Below are positions 17,491 to 25,951 of a stretch of DNA of 64,000 nt, one piece after another. The stretch covers positions 1,701,501-1,765,500 of the forward strand of contig NZ_CP030059.1 in the NCBI RefSeq assembly GCF_015291745.1, in the 5' to 3' direction. This DNA comes from Bradyrhizobium sp. CCBAU 53351. GTDB lineage: Bacteria > Pseudomonadota > Alphaproteobacteria > Rhizobiales > Xanthobacteraceae. Position 1 is the first letter of the stretch; every line of letters starts with the position of its first letter. The translations under genes were made by a program, and so were the position numbers. Below the pieces are notes generated by a model that worked only from the letters and a program-made list of their open reading frames with translations, did no database searches and was not told the DNA's origin.

Positions 17491-18618
17491 TCAGTTGACT
17501 GCCCGCTCGGTGTTGTCGAAACGCATGGGTGTCTCGGCGGTGGCCGTCTGGACCTTGCGCGAGGAGGGAGCGCCGGTGTCGGCCCAGCGATTGATGAGGC
17601 GCCGCGCGGGATTCTCGAAATAAGCGTAGGTGCGGTCCGCGATGACGGTCAGGACCACGCAGCACGCCAGGGCGAACAGGCCGAACTGATCGGGCCGCAG
17701 TCCGAGCCAGGTCCAGAGCGGCTTGAACACGGCAATGAGAACGGCGTCGTGCAGCATGTAGATCGCATATGAGGTGTTGCCGAGCCGGCCGAGCAGGCGG
17801 GCGCCCGGAAACTGCTTGAAGGCGCTTTCGCCGACCGCCGTGAGCAGGATGGCGCAGGAGAACAGCAGGATGGCGAGGTCGGGCTTGGCGAAGACGTTGA
17901 GGACGAGCACCGAGACGCCGAACATGCCGATGCCGGCGAAGATCATCCGCTTGTTCCGGTAAGGATGCGACATCCGGAACAGTATGGCGAGCAGGATGCC
18001 GTTCAGGAAGCTCGGCAGTGCGCGGAGCATTCCGTAGTCGAAATTGGCGCCATACATCTGCGACCGCTCCTGCCAGATCGGCAGATGGCCGTGGGCGAGA
18101 ACCAGATAGAGCGCCGCAACGATCGCAGCGAGCACGATCGGCTGGACCTTGCGCGCGAACAGCATCAAGGGCGGAAACACCAGATAGCAGAAGAACTCCG
18201 CGCTGATCGACCAGGACGGCGAGTTGAAGCTGAGGTGATCGGTGACGCCCCAGGCCTGTAGCAGCAGGATATTGTACAGGAAGTCCAGCGGGGTCGAGCG
18301 GGCCGTGCGTTCCAGCCCGACGCCGATGAGCACCACGAAGACGAGCAGGCTCAAGAGGTGCAGCGGATAGATCCGCGCAATACGCCGGATCATGAAGCGG
18401 GAATAGGCGGCCACACCGCGCGCGTCGGACGGGTAAGAGTAGGAGATTACGAAGCCGGACAGAATGAAGAACATGTCCACGAACAGGCCATAGGACCCGT
18501 TCCACGCCGGCGAGATGCCCGTGTCGATCAGCTTCAGGTGGAAGATGAAGACCCCGAGCGCGGCGACGAAGCGGTAGAAGTCGAGAACGACGAAACGTCT
18601 TGCTTCACTGGCTTCCAT
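17491..18618 (-). CDS. Membrane acyltransferase, OafA/YrhL type (4 of 5)
   Basis: 375 residues with about ten helices. VLDFYRFVAALGVFIFH near residue 13 gives the conserved Arg and His; MFFILSGFVISYSYPSD, RRIARIYPLHLLSL and NSPSWSISAEFFCYLVF match the family in order. The last, a W-S-I-S-x-E-F motif, is shared with acyltransferase 1. It is a single gene convergent with the pyruvyl transferase (27 bases between stops) and divided by 231 bases from the giant glycosidase. It probably acylates EPS sugars. Confidence 0.85.
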   Translation of the reverse strand: MEASEARRFVVLDFYRFVAALGVFIFHLKLIDTGISPAWNGSYGLFVDMFFILSGFVISYSYPSDARGVAAYSRFMIRRIARIYPLHLLSLLVFVVLIGVGLERTARSTPLDFLYNILLLQAWGVTDHLSFNSPSWSISAEFFCYLVFPPLMLFARKVQPIVLAAIVAALYLVLAHGHLPIWQERSQMYGANFDYGMLRALPSFLNGILLAILFRMSHPYRNKRMIFAGIGMFGVSVLVLNVFAKPDLAILLFSCAILLTAVGESAFKQFPGARLLGRLGNTSYAIYMLHDAVLIAVFKPLWTWLGLRPDQFGLFALACCVVLTVIADRTYAYFENPARRLINRWADTGAPSSRKVQTATAETPMRFDNTERAVN

Positions 18619-18800
18619 CGGGCCTCGGAGTCCTTGCGCGGTTCGTCTCCGTTTCTAACGGCGAATTGTGACGCAAGTTCGCTGCGCGTTGGCCGATGCG
18701 GCGCAATCGGGGCAGCTCGCCCGCATTCATGGGAGCCATCCCATTGCGAATGGCAGCCGGCGTACTGCTCATCGATCAGGCAGGCGCCCAACAAACGACG

Positions 18801-18827
18801 GGGCCGGGACCGACATGGTCCCGGCCC
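18801..18827 (-). terminator. Strong hairpin after the giant glycosidase gene
   Basis: An 11-bp perfect stem (18801-18811 with 18817-18827, 5-base loop) lies 23 bases past the stop codon of the minus-strand gene. It lacks a clean T run, so it may end transcription inefficiently or only protect the mRNA end. Confidence 0.5.
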
Positions 18828-18849
18828 TCTGGGCTCGAATTCGCCGTGC

Positions 18850-21800
18850 TCAGACGAACAGGAAGTCGTGGCTCGTCAGGCTGGAGACGTAGACGTTCTT
18901 CAGCAGGATCGAGTCGGTGGCGGAGAACGTGATGAGCGCGTTGGTGCCGGACTGCGTGATTTGCAGGTGGCTGTAGTCCGCCGCCAGCAGTTTCGAGATC
19001 TGGACCACGTCGTGAGTCGTGCCGTCGCCGGCCTGGAAGTTGAGGATCTGGTCCTGGCCGTGGTCGTAGGCAATGGTGGTCGCGTTCGGTGAGGCCGAGA
19101 ACACGTCGTTGCCGGCCCCGCCCTGGATCGTCACGCCGCTGGCGACGGCCGTGACATTGTGGGTACCGTCGGTCTTGGTCTGATCGAAGTACTGCAGCGC
19201 GCTGGCGCTGTTGTAGTTCTCGTGCTGCGTGGTGCCGGTCTGTCCGTTGAAGTTGAACAGGAAGACGTCCTTCGAGCCGTCGGTGTTGTTGGCGATCTCC
19301 TGGGTCTTCACGCCCGCGCTGCTATAGATATCGGTCAGCTTGCTGCCGTCGTCGTGGATGACCTGGGTATAGTCCAGGGTGCCGTCGGCGTGGGTCCGGG
19401 TGAGGTCGACCAGCTTGCCGGAGGCATCGAGGTGCTGATGCTGGGTGGTGTAGGACTGCCCGGTGACGTTGTAGTTCCAGTTATCCGACGTGCCATCGGC
19501 ATTCTTGATATAGGCGGCGGTCTTCACGCCGCCGGTATAGACCGTCGTGGAGCTGTAACCGTCGAGCTTCGTGGTCACCTCGCTGGTGATGACGCCGTGG
19601 GCGTCGTACCAGTCGGAGGTCTTGGTGCCGTTGGCGCTCTGCTCCAGTGTGAAGGCCAGGCTGTTGTCGGCGTGGGTGCGAACGATGTTGGTGAGGAAGC
19701 CGGTCGAATCGTAGGTGTCGTGCTCGTTCGCGTAGGTCTGGCCGACGACGTTGAACTGGAAGACGTCCTTCGACCCGTCGGCGTGGTAGTCGGTCTCCGT
19801 CTTCTTGACGCCCGACGCATCGTAGTTGGTGACCACGCTGCTGCCGTCGCTGTTGATGATCTGGGTGTAGTCGAGCGAGTTGTCCGCATGCCAGCGGGTC
19901 ACCTCGGTCGTCTGGCCTGTGGGGTCGAGGTGCTGGTATTGCGTGGTGTAGCTCTGACCGGTGATGTTGTAGCTGTAATTGTCGTGGCTCTGGTCGGCAT
20001 TGGTGATGTAGGCCGCTGTCTTGACGCCGTTGGTGTACACCGTCGTCGAGCTGTAACCGCTCGGCTTCTGGAACACCTCGCTGGTGAGGACGCCGTTGGC
20101 GTCGTACCAGTCGGTCGTCTTGGTCCCATCGGCGGTCTGCACCAGCTTGAAGGCCATGCTGCCGTCGGCGTGCTTGCGGATCAGCGTGGTGAGGAAGCCG
20201 GTCGCATCGTAGATGTCGTGCTCGGTCGTGTAGCTCTGGCCAGTGATGTTGAAGAGGAAAACGTCCTTGCTGCCATCGGCATGGAAGTCGGTTTCCTTGG
20301 TCCGCGTCCCCGCAGCGTCGTAATTGGTGACGACGCTGCCGCCGTCGGCGTAGATGATCTGGGTGTAGTCGAGCGTGCCGTCGGCATGCTTGCGGGTCAC
20401 GGCCGTGACCTTGCCCGAGGGATCGACGTGCTGGATCAGCGTGGTGTAGCTCTGGCCGGTGATGCCAAAGGCGTAATTGTCCTGGCTGCCGTCGGCATTC
20501 TTCACATAGGTATTGGTCTTGACGCCGTTGCTGTAGGTCGTGGTCGACGTAGTGCCGTCCGCCTTCTGCACCACCTCGCTGGTGAGGCTGCCGGCGGCAT
20601 TGTACCAATCGGTCGTCTTGGTGCCGTCCGTGGTCTGAGTGAGCTTGAAGGCGAGGCTGCCGTCGCTGTGCAGGCGCGTCAGGCTGGTGAGGAAGCCGGT
20701 GGCGCTGTAGACGTCGTGCTCGGTCGTGTAGTTCTGGTCCGTGATGTTGTAGGTCCAGACATCCTTGCTGTGGTCGGCGTGATAGGCCGTCTCGACCAGC
20801 TTCACGCCGGCAGCGCTGTAGGTGGTGATCACGCTGCTGCCGTCGCTGTTGTAGACCTGCGTCGAGTCCAGCGAGCCGTCGGCATGGCTGCGGGTCACCG
20901 AGGTGACCTTGCCCGAGGCGTCGAGATGCTGAACCTGGGTGGTGAAGCTCTTGCCCGTGATGCCGTAGGTGTAATTGTCCTGCGTCCCGTCGGCATTCTT
21001 GACATAGGCGGCGGTCTTCACGCCGCTCGTGTAGAGCGTGGTGGAGTAATAGCCGTCGGACTTCTGGACGACTTCGCTCAGAAGGGTGCCGGCGGTGTTG
21101 TAGGTGTCGGTGGTCCTGGTTGCGTCGGTGCCGACGTGAACGAACTTCGTCTTCACGCCGCCCGTGTAGCTGATCAGGTCCTTGGAGCCGTCGGTGTAGG
21201 CCACGGTGGTCGAGGTCGGCTGCCCGCTCGAATTCAGGCCGGTATCCGACTTCGACACGAGCGCTCCGCTGGAACTATAAGTCTTCGTGCTGCTCCAGGT
21301 CGCGGCCGAGTTCGTCACCGAGAACGAGTAGCCGCCCTGGATCTTGGAGAGGGCGCTGCCGTAATGGGCAATGATGTAGTCCATGGTCGCCTTGGAGGCG
21401 ACGGGCAGGACGTGCGAGCCGGTCAGCGTGATGGTCTGCAGTGCCGTCGACTCGCTGAGGTCGGACAGTTGCGGCACGATCTCGGCGGCCGAGCCGCTGA
21501 CGGTGGTCCTCGTGTCCGGCGGAGTCGACGTGGCCGGGGGCGCGTCGATCTCGATGATCAGCGGGTGGTCGCTGACCGGAATCGTGATCGAGCTGACGTC
21601 GGTGTAGCTGGCGATCGCCGTGGTTCCCGTCAGGGTGTCGTACACCTTCACCGAATGATGCACGCCGCCGAGATTCACGGTGACCGTCTGGGCGGTGTTT
21701 GACACCTCGCTATCGGTGGAATCGTTCCAGAGCTTCGGCTCCGCCCACACGACGAGCTCGTAGGCGCCGTTGCTCTTGCCGAGCACCATGCTGTTGCCGG

Positions 21801-22758
21801 TCGCCGGCATGTTGCTCAGGGTGTAGTTCAACGGATCAGTCGGCTGCAGGCTGCCCTTGCCGTCGTCGGCCAGAATGGTCGTCAAATTGTGGATGGCGGT
21901 GGCGGCGAGCTTCGGCGAGCCGTCGGAATTGAACAATCCGAAATTGGCCTCGGGATTGGTATTGCCGGCGGACGAGTCGCGATCGAACAGCTCGTAGAGA
22001 TAGGTGGCGCTCACGCCGGCCTTGTAGGCATCGACCAGGGTGTTGAGGATCGATTTGGCCTGCACCGTCTCGTCGACGCCGAGATATTGGGTGTTGGCCT
22101 GGGTGGTGTAGCCGGTCTCGGTGATGACGACGGGCTTGCCCGGCGCCGCGGTCATGACGGCGCTCAGCGTTGCCGAAATCGAGCTGCCGGTCGTCAGGCT
22201 GGTGCTGACATAGGCATGGGCGTTGGCGTAGTCGACCGAGCCCGACATGTTGCCGAGCTGGCTGTAGCCTTGCGGATCGTTGTAGGCCAGTGACAGATTG
22301 TAGACGGGGATGCTGCCGAGCGTGGCGTTGGCATTGACGGCCTGGTAGAGCGCGCTCTGGAACTGGGCCGCGGCGCTGAGGCTCGAGCTGCCATTGTAGC
22401 TGAAGGGCTGGTGATTGGCCTCGTTGAGCCCTTCGATGGCGCTGATGCTGCCCGGATGGCTCACCGCGAACTTCTCGAGCGAGGCGATGTAGTTCTGCAG
22501 TCCGGTTGTGCCGGTCTGGGGCAGGGCGGACGACACCAGGAAGTCGAACTTGTAGCCGGCGGCGGCCAGGCCATCGACGACGGGTTGCGCAGCCGGGCTG
22601 GTCCCCATCGCGTCGCGGAGGTGGGTGACGCCGAGATACTCGAGGTCGTCGACCATCAGCGCGAGATTGTTGTAGCCGGTCCACCCGAAGCCGGCGTGGG
22701 TGTTGACGCCAATGGAGTTGATGAAGCCGCTGGCGGACAGGATGGTTTGATCGGACAT
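18850..22758 (-). CDS. Giant secreted clan-A glycosidase with long tandem repeats and RTX tail
   Basis: 1302 residues. Residues 1 to about 300 form a TIM-barrel glycoside hydrolase domain of the GH39/PslG-like type: acid/base Glu in AIEGLNEANH (E113) and nucleophile Glu in VVITETGYT (E214). A beta-rich domain follows to about 430 (YELVVWAEPKL, HSVKVYDTLTG). After a linker, about four copies of a 166-residue repeat run from about 540 to 1200, each opening with NADG-x-x-DNY and containing ITGQSYTT, HADGSLDYTQ and KTTDWYD. The end has one RTX motif (GGAGNDVF) and a C-terminal strand domain ending HDFLFV, as in type I secretion substrates. There is no N-terminal signal peptide. The ATG at 22758 was preferred to a TTG 51 bases upstream. 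Probably exported to act on, or anchor in, the cell's own EPS. Confidence 0.75.
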   Translation of the reverse strand: MSDQTILSASGFINSIGVNTHAGFGWTGYNNLALMVDDLEYLGVTHLRDAMGTSPAAQPVVDGLAAAGYKFDFLVSSALPQTGTTGLQNYIASLEKFAVSHPGSISAIEGLNEANHQPFSYNGSSSLSAAAQFQSALYQAVNANATLGSIPVYNLSLAYNDPQGYSQLGNMSGSVDYANAHAYVSTSLTTGSSISATLSAVMTAAPGKPVVITETGYTTQANTQYLGVDETVQAKSILNTLVDAYKAGVSATYLYELFDRDSSAGNTNPEANFGLFNSDGSPKLAATAIHNLTTILADDGKGSLQPTDPLNYTLSNMPATGNSMVLGKSNGAYELVVWAEPKLWNDSTDSEVSNTAQTVTVNLGGVHHSVKVYDTLTGTTAIASYTDVSSITIPVSDHPLIIEIDAPPATSTPPDTRTTVSGSAAEIVPQLSDLSESTALQTITLTGSHVLPVASKATMDYIIAHYGSALSKIQGGYSFSVTNSAATWSSTKTYSSSGALVSKSDTGLNSSGQPTSTTVAYTDGSKDLISYTGGVKTKFVHVGTDATRTTDTYNTAGTLLSEVVQKSDGYYSTTLYTSGVKTAAYVKNADGTQDNYTYGITGKSFTTQVQHLDASGKVTSVTRSHADGSLDSTQVYNSDGSSVITTYSAAGVKLVETAYHADHSKDVWTYNITDQNYTTEHDVYSATGFLTSLTRLHSDGSLAFKLTQTTDGTKTTDWYNAAGSLTSEVVQKADGTTSTTTYSNGVKTNTYVKNADGSQDNYAFGITGQSYTTLIQHVDPSGKVTAVTRKHADGTLDYTQIIYADGGSVVTNYDAAGTRTKETDFHADGSKDVFLFNITGQSYTTEHDIYDATGFLTTLIRKHADGSMAFKLVQTADGTKTTDWYDANGVLTSEVFQKPSGYSSTTVYTNGVKTAAYITNADQSHDNYSYNITGQSYTTQYQHLDPTGQTTEVTRWHADNSLDYTQIINSDGSSVVTNYDASGVKKTETDYHADGSKDVFQFNVVGQTYANEHDTYDSTGFLTNIVRTHADNSLAFTLEQSANGTKTSDWYDAHGVITSEVTTKLDGYSSTTVYTGGVKTAAYIKNADGTSDNWNYNVTGQSYTTQHQHLDASGKLVDLTRTHADGTLDYTQVIHDDGSKLTDIYSSAGVKTQEIANNTDGSKDVFLFNFNGQTGTTQHENYNSASALQYFDQTKTDGTHNVTAVASGVTIQGGAGNDVFSASPNATTIAYDHGQDQILNFQAGDGTTHDVVQISKLLAADYSHLQITQSGTNALITFSATDSILLKNVYVSSLTSHDFLFV
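19180..21140 (-). repeat. Tandem 498-bp repeats inside the giant glycosidase gene
   Basis: The DNA encoding the NADG-x-x-DNY landmark recurs near 20990, 20488, 19993 and 19495, a spacing close to 498 bases (166 codons). Copies are similar in DNA but not identical, the middle two appearing closest. Each unit shows an internal two-fold resemblance (two ITGQSYTT blocks about 70 residues apart), so the repeat grew by nested duplication. Confidence 0.8.
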
Positions 22759-23255
22759 TGCACACTCGATTTCAGCGCGAACGAAATTGCTCGCAGGATT
22801 TGCGTTCAAGCTTCTCTGTCGAGTGTGAATTTCAGATAAAAACGAAGCTGCAAATCGCGAGCGAAACGCGGTTCCTTGTGCAGGAACAGACTTGCTCGGC
22901 AGCAGCAGAATATCGATGCGATGCCGGTTCAGCGTGGCGCGAGGAAGGCGCTTTCAAGATTTTCGCGATTTGCACTGCTGAATGTATGCGCAGGCGGCGC
23001 GAAGGATTTCGTACGACGGGTGTTGCGACGCCGCGATGTGGCGCTCGTGTCCGCCGTTCGGAGTATCTTCGCCTCGTGCTTTCGCGCAGCTCGCACTCTG
23101 TCCTGCACGGGAAGTTCGTGGATGCCGCTTCCATGGGCGGTTAAACCCCATGATTTACCCGTAGGAGTTGTGGATGCTCAGGGATGCGGCAGGAGCGCGT
23201 TGCTGAGGGCCCGTTCCGCACCGGAACCCGATCTGCATCGCAAGAGGTGCGAGGA
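22759..23255. promoter_or_regulatory. Upstream region of the giant glycosidase gene
   Basis: 497 bases without a credible gene. Near the start codon there is a 9-bp inverted repeat, CACACTCGA (22761-22769) and TCGAGTGTG (22819-22827). The block CAGCGCGAACGAAATT at 22773-22788 matches the one at 2664-2678 with one extra base. Two GTTCC/GGAAC palindromes lie at 22871-22887 and 23213-23227. These are candidate regulator sites for a gene that is probably under EPS control. Confidence 0.45.
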
Positions 23256-24647
23256 TCAGCCGCGGCGGGCCGGCATCAGAAAGTCCCCGCGCCATCCAAT
23301 GACCGCGGTCGCAATCGCTGCGATCACGATCTTGCCGGCGAGCCATGTCGCGGGCTCCGTCGGCATCGAGCCGAGCGATCCGATCAGGATCGCGGCCACC
23401 AGGGCCTGCATGACGAGCGGCCAGCGCGGGAATGCCTCAAAGCGCAGGGTCGGACCGAGTGCGACCAGCATGGTCGCGAGCGTGGCGACCGCAGCGCAGC
23501 CGACTGCGCCGCGCGGGGACAGGCCGACCGAGGTCGCAACCAGCGCGAAGGCGACGACAAGAGCGAGCTGGCCGGCCGCGACGAGGACCAGCCTGGTCGC
23601 CAGCTTCTCGAGATGGGGGACGACCGCGATCGTCGCCTGCAGATGGGTGTGCAGGAAATAGAAGGCGGCGACCATTGGCGCCGTCTCGAGAAAGCCGGCC
23701 AGGCTCGCCTGCGGCACCAGGATATGGGCTGCATCTGGAATGAATCCAATCAGTCCGCCGAGCAGCACCAGGGTGGTGCAGATCATGAATTCGAACATCC
23801 GCCGCGCCGACTGCACCGATTTTGCGCCGCTTGCGTGCTCGAAATCGTGGACCACCTCGGGATAGCTCACGGTGTGGATCGCCGCATTGAGAACCCAGAA
23901 GGGACGTTGCAGCAGGTCGAGCGCCATCGAAAATCCGGCCCCGGCCCCCGTCGCGCCCAGCCGGCCGATGACGATGACACGGAGCAGCACCGGCACCGAC
24001 AAATGGATGACGGACGCGCCCGCCGCAAGCATGCCGTAGCGGGAGAATTCCTTCCAGTCGGCCAGCATCCTCTGCAACGACACGCGCTCCATCGGCGTGC
24101 GATAGGCGGCAAGGCCGGCGAGGAGGCCCAGGGCGTGCCCCGACGCGATGCCGAGCAGCGCCGCTTCGGCCGTTCCCGAGATCACGCCTCCGGCGACGGC
24201 ACCGGCCAGAAGGGCGGTGGCACGCAGCGCCAGAAGCACGGAGGCGATGCCGAGCCGGTCGGACAGGCGGATCGACAGGAAATAGAGATCCGTCAGTCCC
24301 TGGAGGACGGAGATGCTCAGGCCCAGCGCGATAATCCCTCTCGGCAGCACGCTGGTCAGCGACGCGCAGCTCCCGACCACGACGAGCGCGGCCGCGCTCG
24401 TCAGGCCGGCCGCAAGCAGCGACCACCTCAGCCGGGCCGCCTCGTCCTCCTTGGCTGCCGCCAGAAAACGCAGTCCGGCCAGCTGCAGCCATTCGAACAT
24501 CAGCACGCAGAGCAATTGGCTCGAGGCCAGCGCGAGGGAAAAGTTGGTGTAGTCGGCGGCGGGCAGCAGATGGCTGATCGCGAAGATCAGGATGATCGCC
24601 GCGGCGCTCTGATAGACGTAGCCCGCCATCGCGAACAGGCGTGTCAT
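23256..24647 (-). CDS. Wzx-like polysaccharide flippase (2 of 2)
   Basis: 463 residues with about twelve to fourteen helices and the MOP-type beginning MAGYVYQSAAAIILIFAISH, then LPAADYTNFSLALASSQLL. Later landmarks are DLLQRPFWVLNAAIHTVSYP and SARRMFEFMICTTLVLLGGL. It is more divergent than the flippase at 14625 and shares little sequence with it. Its start overlaps the stop of the upstream GT4 gene by 4 bases, so the two are coupled. It may flip a second polymer or a modified unit, or act as the main flippase while the other is specialised. Confidence 0.75.
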   Translation of the reverse strand: MTRLFAMAGYVYQSAAAIILIFAISHLLPAADYTNFSLALASSQLLCVLMFEWLQLAGLRFLAAAKEDEAARLRWSLLAAGLTSAAALVVVGSCASLTSVLPRGIIALGLSISVLQGLTDLYFLSIRLSDRLGIASVLLALRATALLAGAVAGGVISGTAEAALLGIASGHALGLLAGLAAYRTPMERVSLQRMLADWKEFSRYGMLAAGASVIHLSVPVLLRVIVIGRLGATGAGAGFSMALDLLQRPFWVLNAAIHTVSYPEVVHDFEHASGAKSVQSARRMFEFMICTTLVLLGGLIGFIPDAAHILVPQASLAGFLETAPMVAAFYFLHTHLQATIAVVPHLEKLATRLVLVAAGQLALVVAFALVATSVGLSPRGAVGCAAVATLATMLVALGPTLRFEAFPRWPLVMQALVAAILIGSLGSMPTEPATWLAGKIVIAAIATAVIGWRGDFLMPARRG

Positions 24648-25921
24648 CGCGGAATGAGGCGCTCCTTACCGACGATCGCCGCTCCCTGCGGCGCTTCGGC
24701 CGTTGCTGCGCGCACCTGCGACATCCGCTGCTCGCGCAATTGTTCATACAGGTTCTTGTATGAAGACAGCACGTCCGAGAAGATCCACTTGTTGGTATCG
24801 GCGATCAGGCGCCGGCTGATCTCGTCGATCTTGTGCGGGTCGGCTGCGACCGCGAGCATGCTCTTGGCCAGGGATTGCGGATCGGCTTCGGTCAGCCAGC
24901 CGGTCACCCCGTGCTGGATGACCTCGGGCATGCCGCCGAAGCGCGTTCCGAGCAGCGGCCTGCCGGCCGCCTTGGCATCTGCGACGACCAGGGGACCGGG
25001 GTCGTGCCAGATGGAGGGCGCGACCACCACGTCGACCTGCTTGTAGAAATCGTCCGGCGCCACGAAGCCCATGAACTCGATTCGCGCATCCGGCGCGAGC
25101 GTCCTGAGGCGTCGCTGCTCCTCGTCGCTGACTCGGCCGGCGATCATCATGCGGATGCGATCCGGGGGCAGCAGCGCCAGAGCTCGCATCAAATTGTCGA
25201 TGCCTTTTTCCTCGGTGAGGCGGCCGATGAATCCGAACGTCACCTCGGTGGTGCAAATCGGACGGGGATAGGGCGACTGCGGCGGCTCGGTCGAGGCATT
25301 GCGGATCACGGTGCGGATCGGCGTCTCCGCGAACATGCCCATATCGGTATGAATGGACAGGACGCGCTCGCTCACGCCGACCACGGCGCTGAGCCAGTGC
25401 GTGGCACGCTTGCGATGAAAGGTCAGAATTCCGCAGCTCGTGCAGGTGTGCTCGCAGGATCGTCCGTGGTCGAAGCGGGAGCAGCGCGGACAGGTCAGGT
25501 AATAGTCGTGAAGCGTATGAAGCACGGGAACGCCGAGCTGGGCGGCGACGCGCCAGATCGCGGTGGTGAGGCCCGACAGATTGTTGGAGTGCAGCACGTC
25601 CGGCTTGAAGGCCCGGATACGTTCCGCGATCAAGGGTGCCTGCATCTGCCAGTCGTCGATTGCGTGCCAGATGCTGCGCAATGCGATGTTCTTCTGCTCC
25701 GTGAAGGGCAGATACACGTTCCGCACCGGAGCGGAGTAGATGTTGATGCCGTCGCAGGTTTCCGGGGCCTGCTCGGGGGTGGATGCGGCCCGGATCACTT
25801 CCACCTCGTCACCGCGTTGCACCAGGCCTTCGGCGAAACGGCGGGCGAAGATCTCCGCGCCGCCGACGATCTTGGGTGCCTGAGGCGTCGGATAAAGCGT
25901 GGATGTCAAAAGAACTTTCAT
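24644..25921 (-). CDS. Glycosyltransferase family 4 with a cysteine cluster (2 of 4)
   Basis: 425 residues, GT-B fold. The N-terminal domain has GGAEIFARRFAEGLVQRGDE and VLHSNNLSGLTTAIW; the C-terminal domain has VTFGFIGRLTEEKGIDNLM near residue 225 and DPGPLVVADAKAAGRPLLGT, the donor-sugar region. After LHTLHDYYLTCPRCSRF come cysteines at 144, 147, 156, 160 and 163, a pattern seen in a subset of GT4 enzymes and likely to bind a metal for structure. It adds a sugar to the EPS lipid intermediate. It begins 30 bases after the stop of the glycosidase gene at 25952-27289 and is coupled to the flippase after it. Confidence 0.85.
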   Translation of the reverse strand: MKVLLTSTLYPTPQAPKIVGGAEIFARRFAEGLVQRGDEVEVIRAASTPEQAPETCDGINIYSAPVRNVYLPFTEQKNIALRSIWHAIDDWQMQAPLIAERIRAFKPDVLHSNNLSGLTTAIWRVAAQLGVPVLHTLHDYYLTCPRCSRFDHGRSCEHTCTSCGILTFHRKRATHWLSAVVGVSERVLSIHTDMGMFAETPIRTVIRNASTEPPQSPYPRPICTTEVTFGFIGRLTEEKGIDNLMRALALLPPDRIRMMIAGRVSDEEQRRLRTLAPDARIEFMGFVAPDDFYKQVDVVVAPSIWHDPGPLVVADAKAAGRPLLGTRFGGMPEVIQHGVTGWLTEADPQSLAKSMLAVAADPHKIDEISRRLIADTNKWIFSDVLSSYKNLYEQLREQRMSQVRAATAEAPQGAAIVGKERLIPR

Positions 25922-25951
25922 CGCGTCAACCTCATGTCTGCAAAATCGGCT

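Noticed and set aside
19180..21140. CRISPR-like repeat array
   Set aside because: The repeat is 498 bases long, coding and in frame, without short spacers.
19159..21702. 847-residue open frame antisense to the repeat glycosidase
   Set aside because: It repeats with the same 498-base period and has the composition of a GC-rich shadow frame; the opposite strand encodes a glycosidase with catalytic motifs.
23184..25046. 620-residue open frame on the plus strand
   Set aside because: Antisense to the flippase and GT4 genes; Arg/Gln-rich with no domain.
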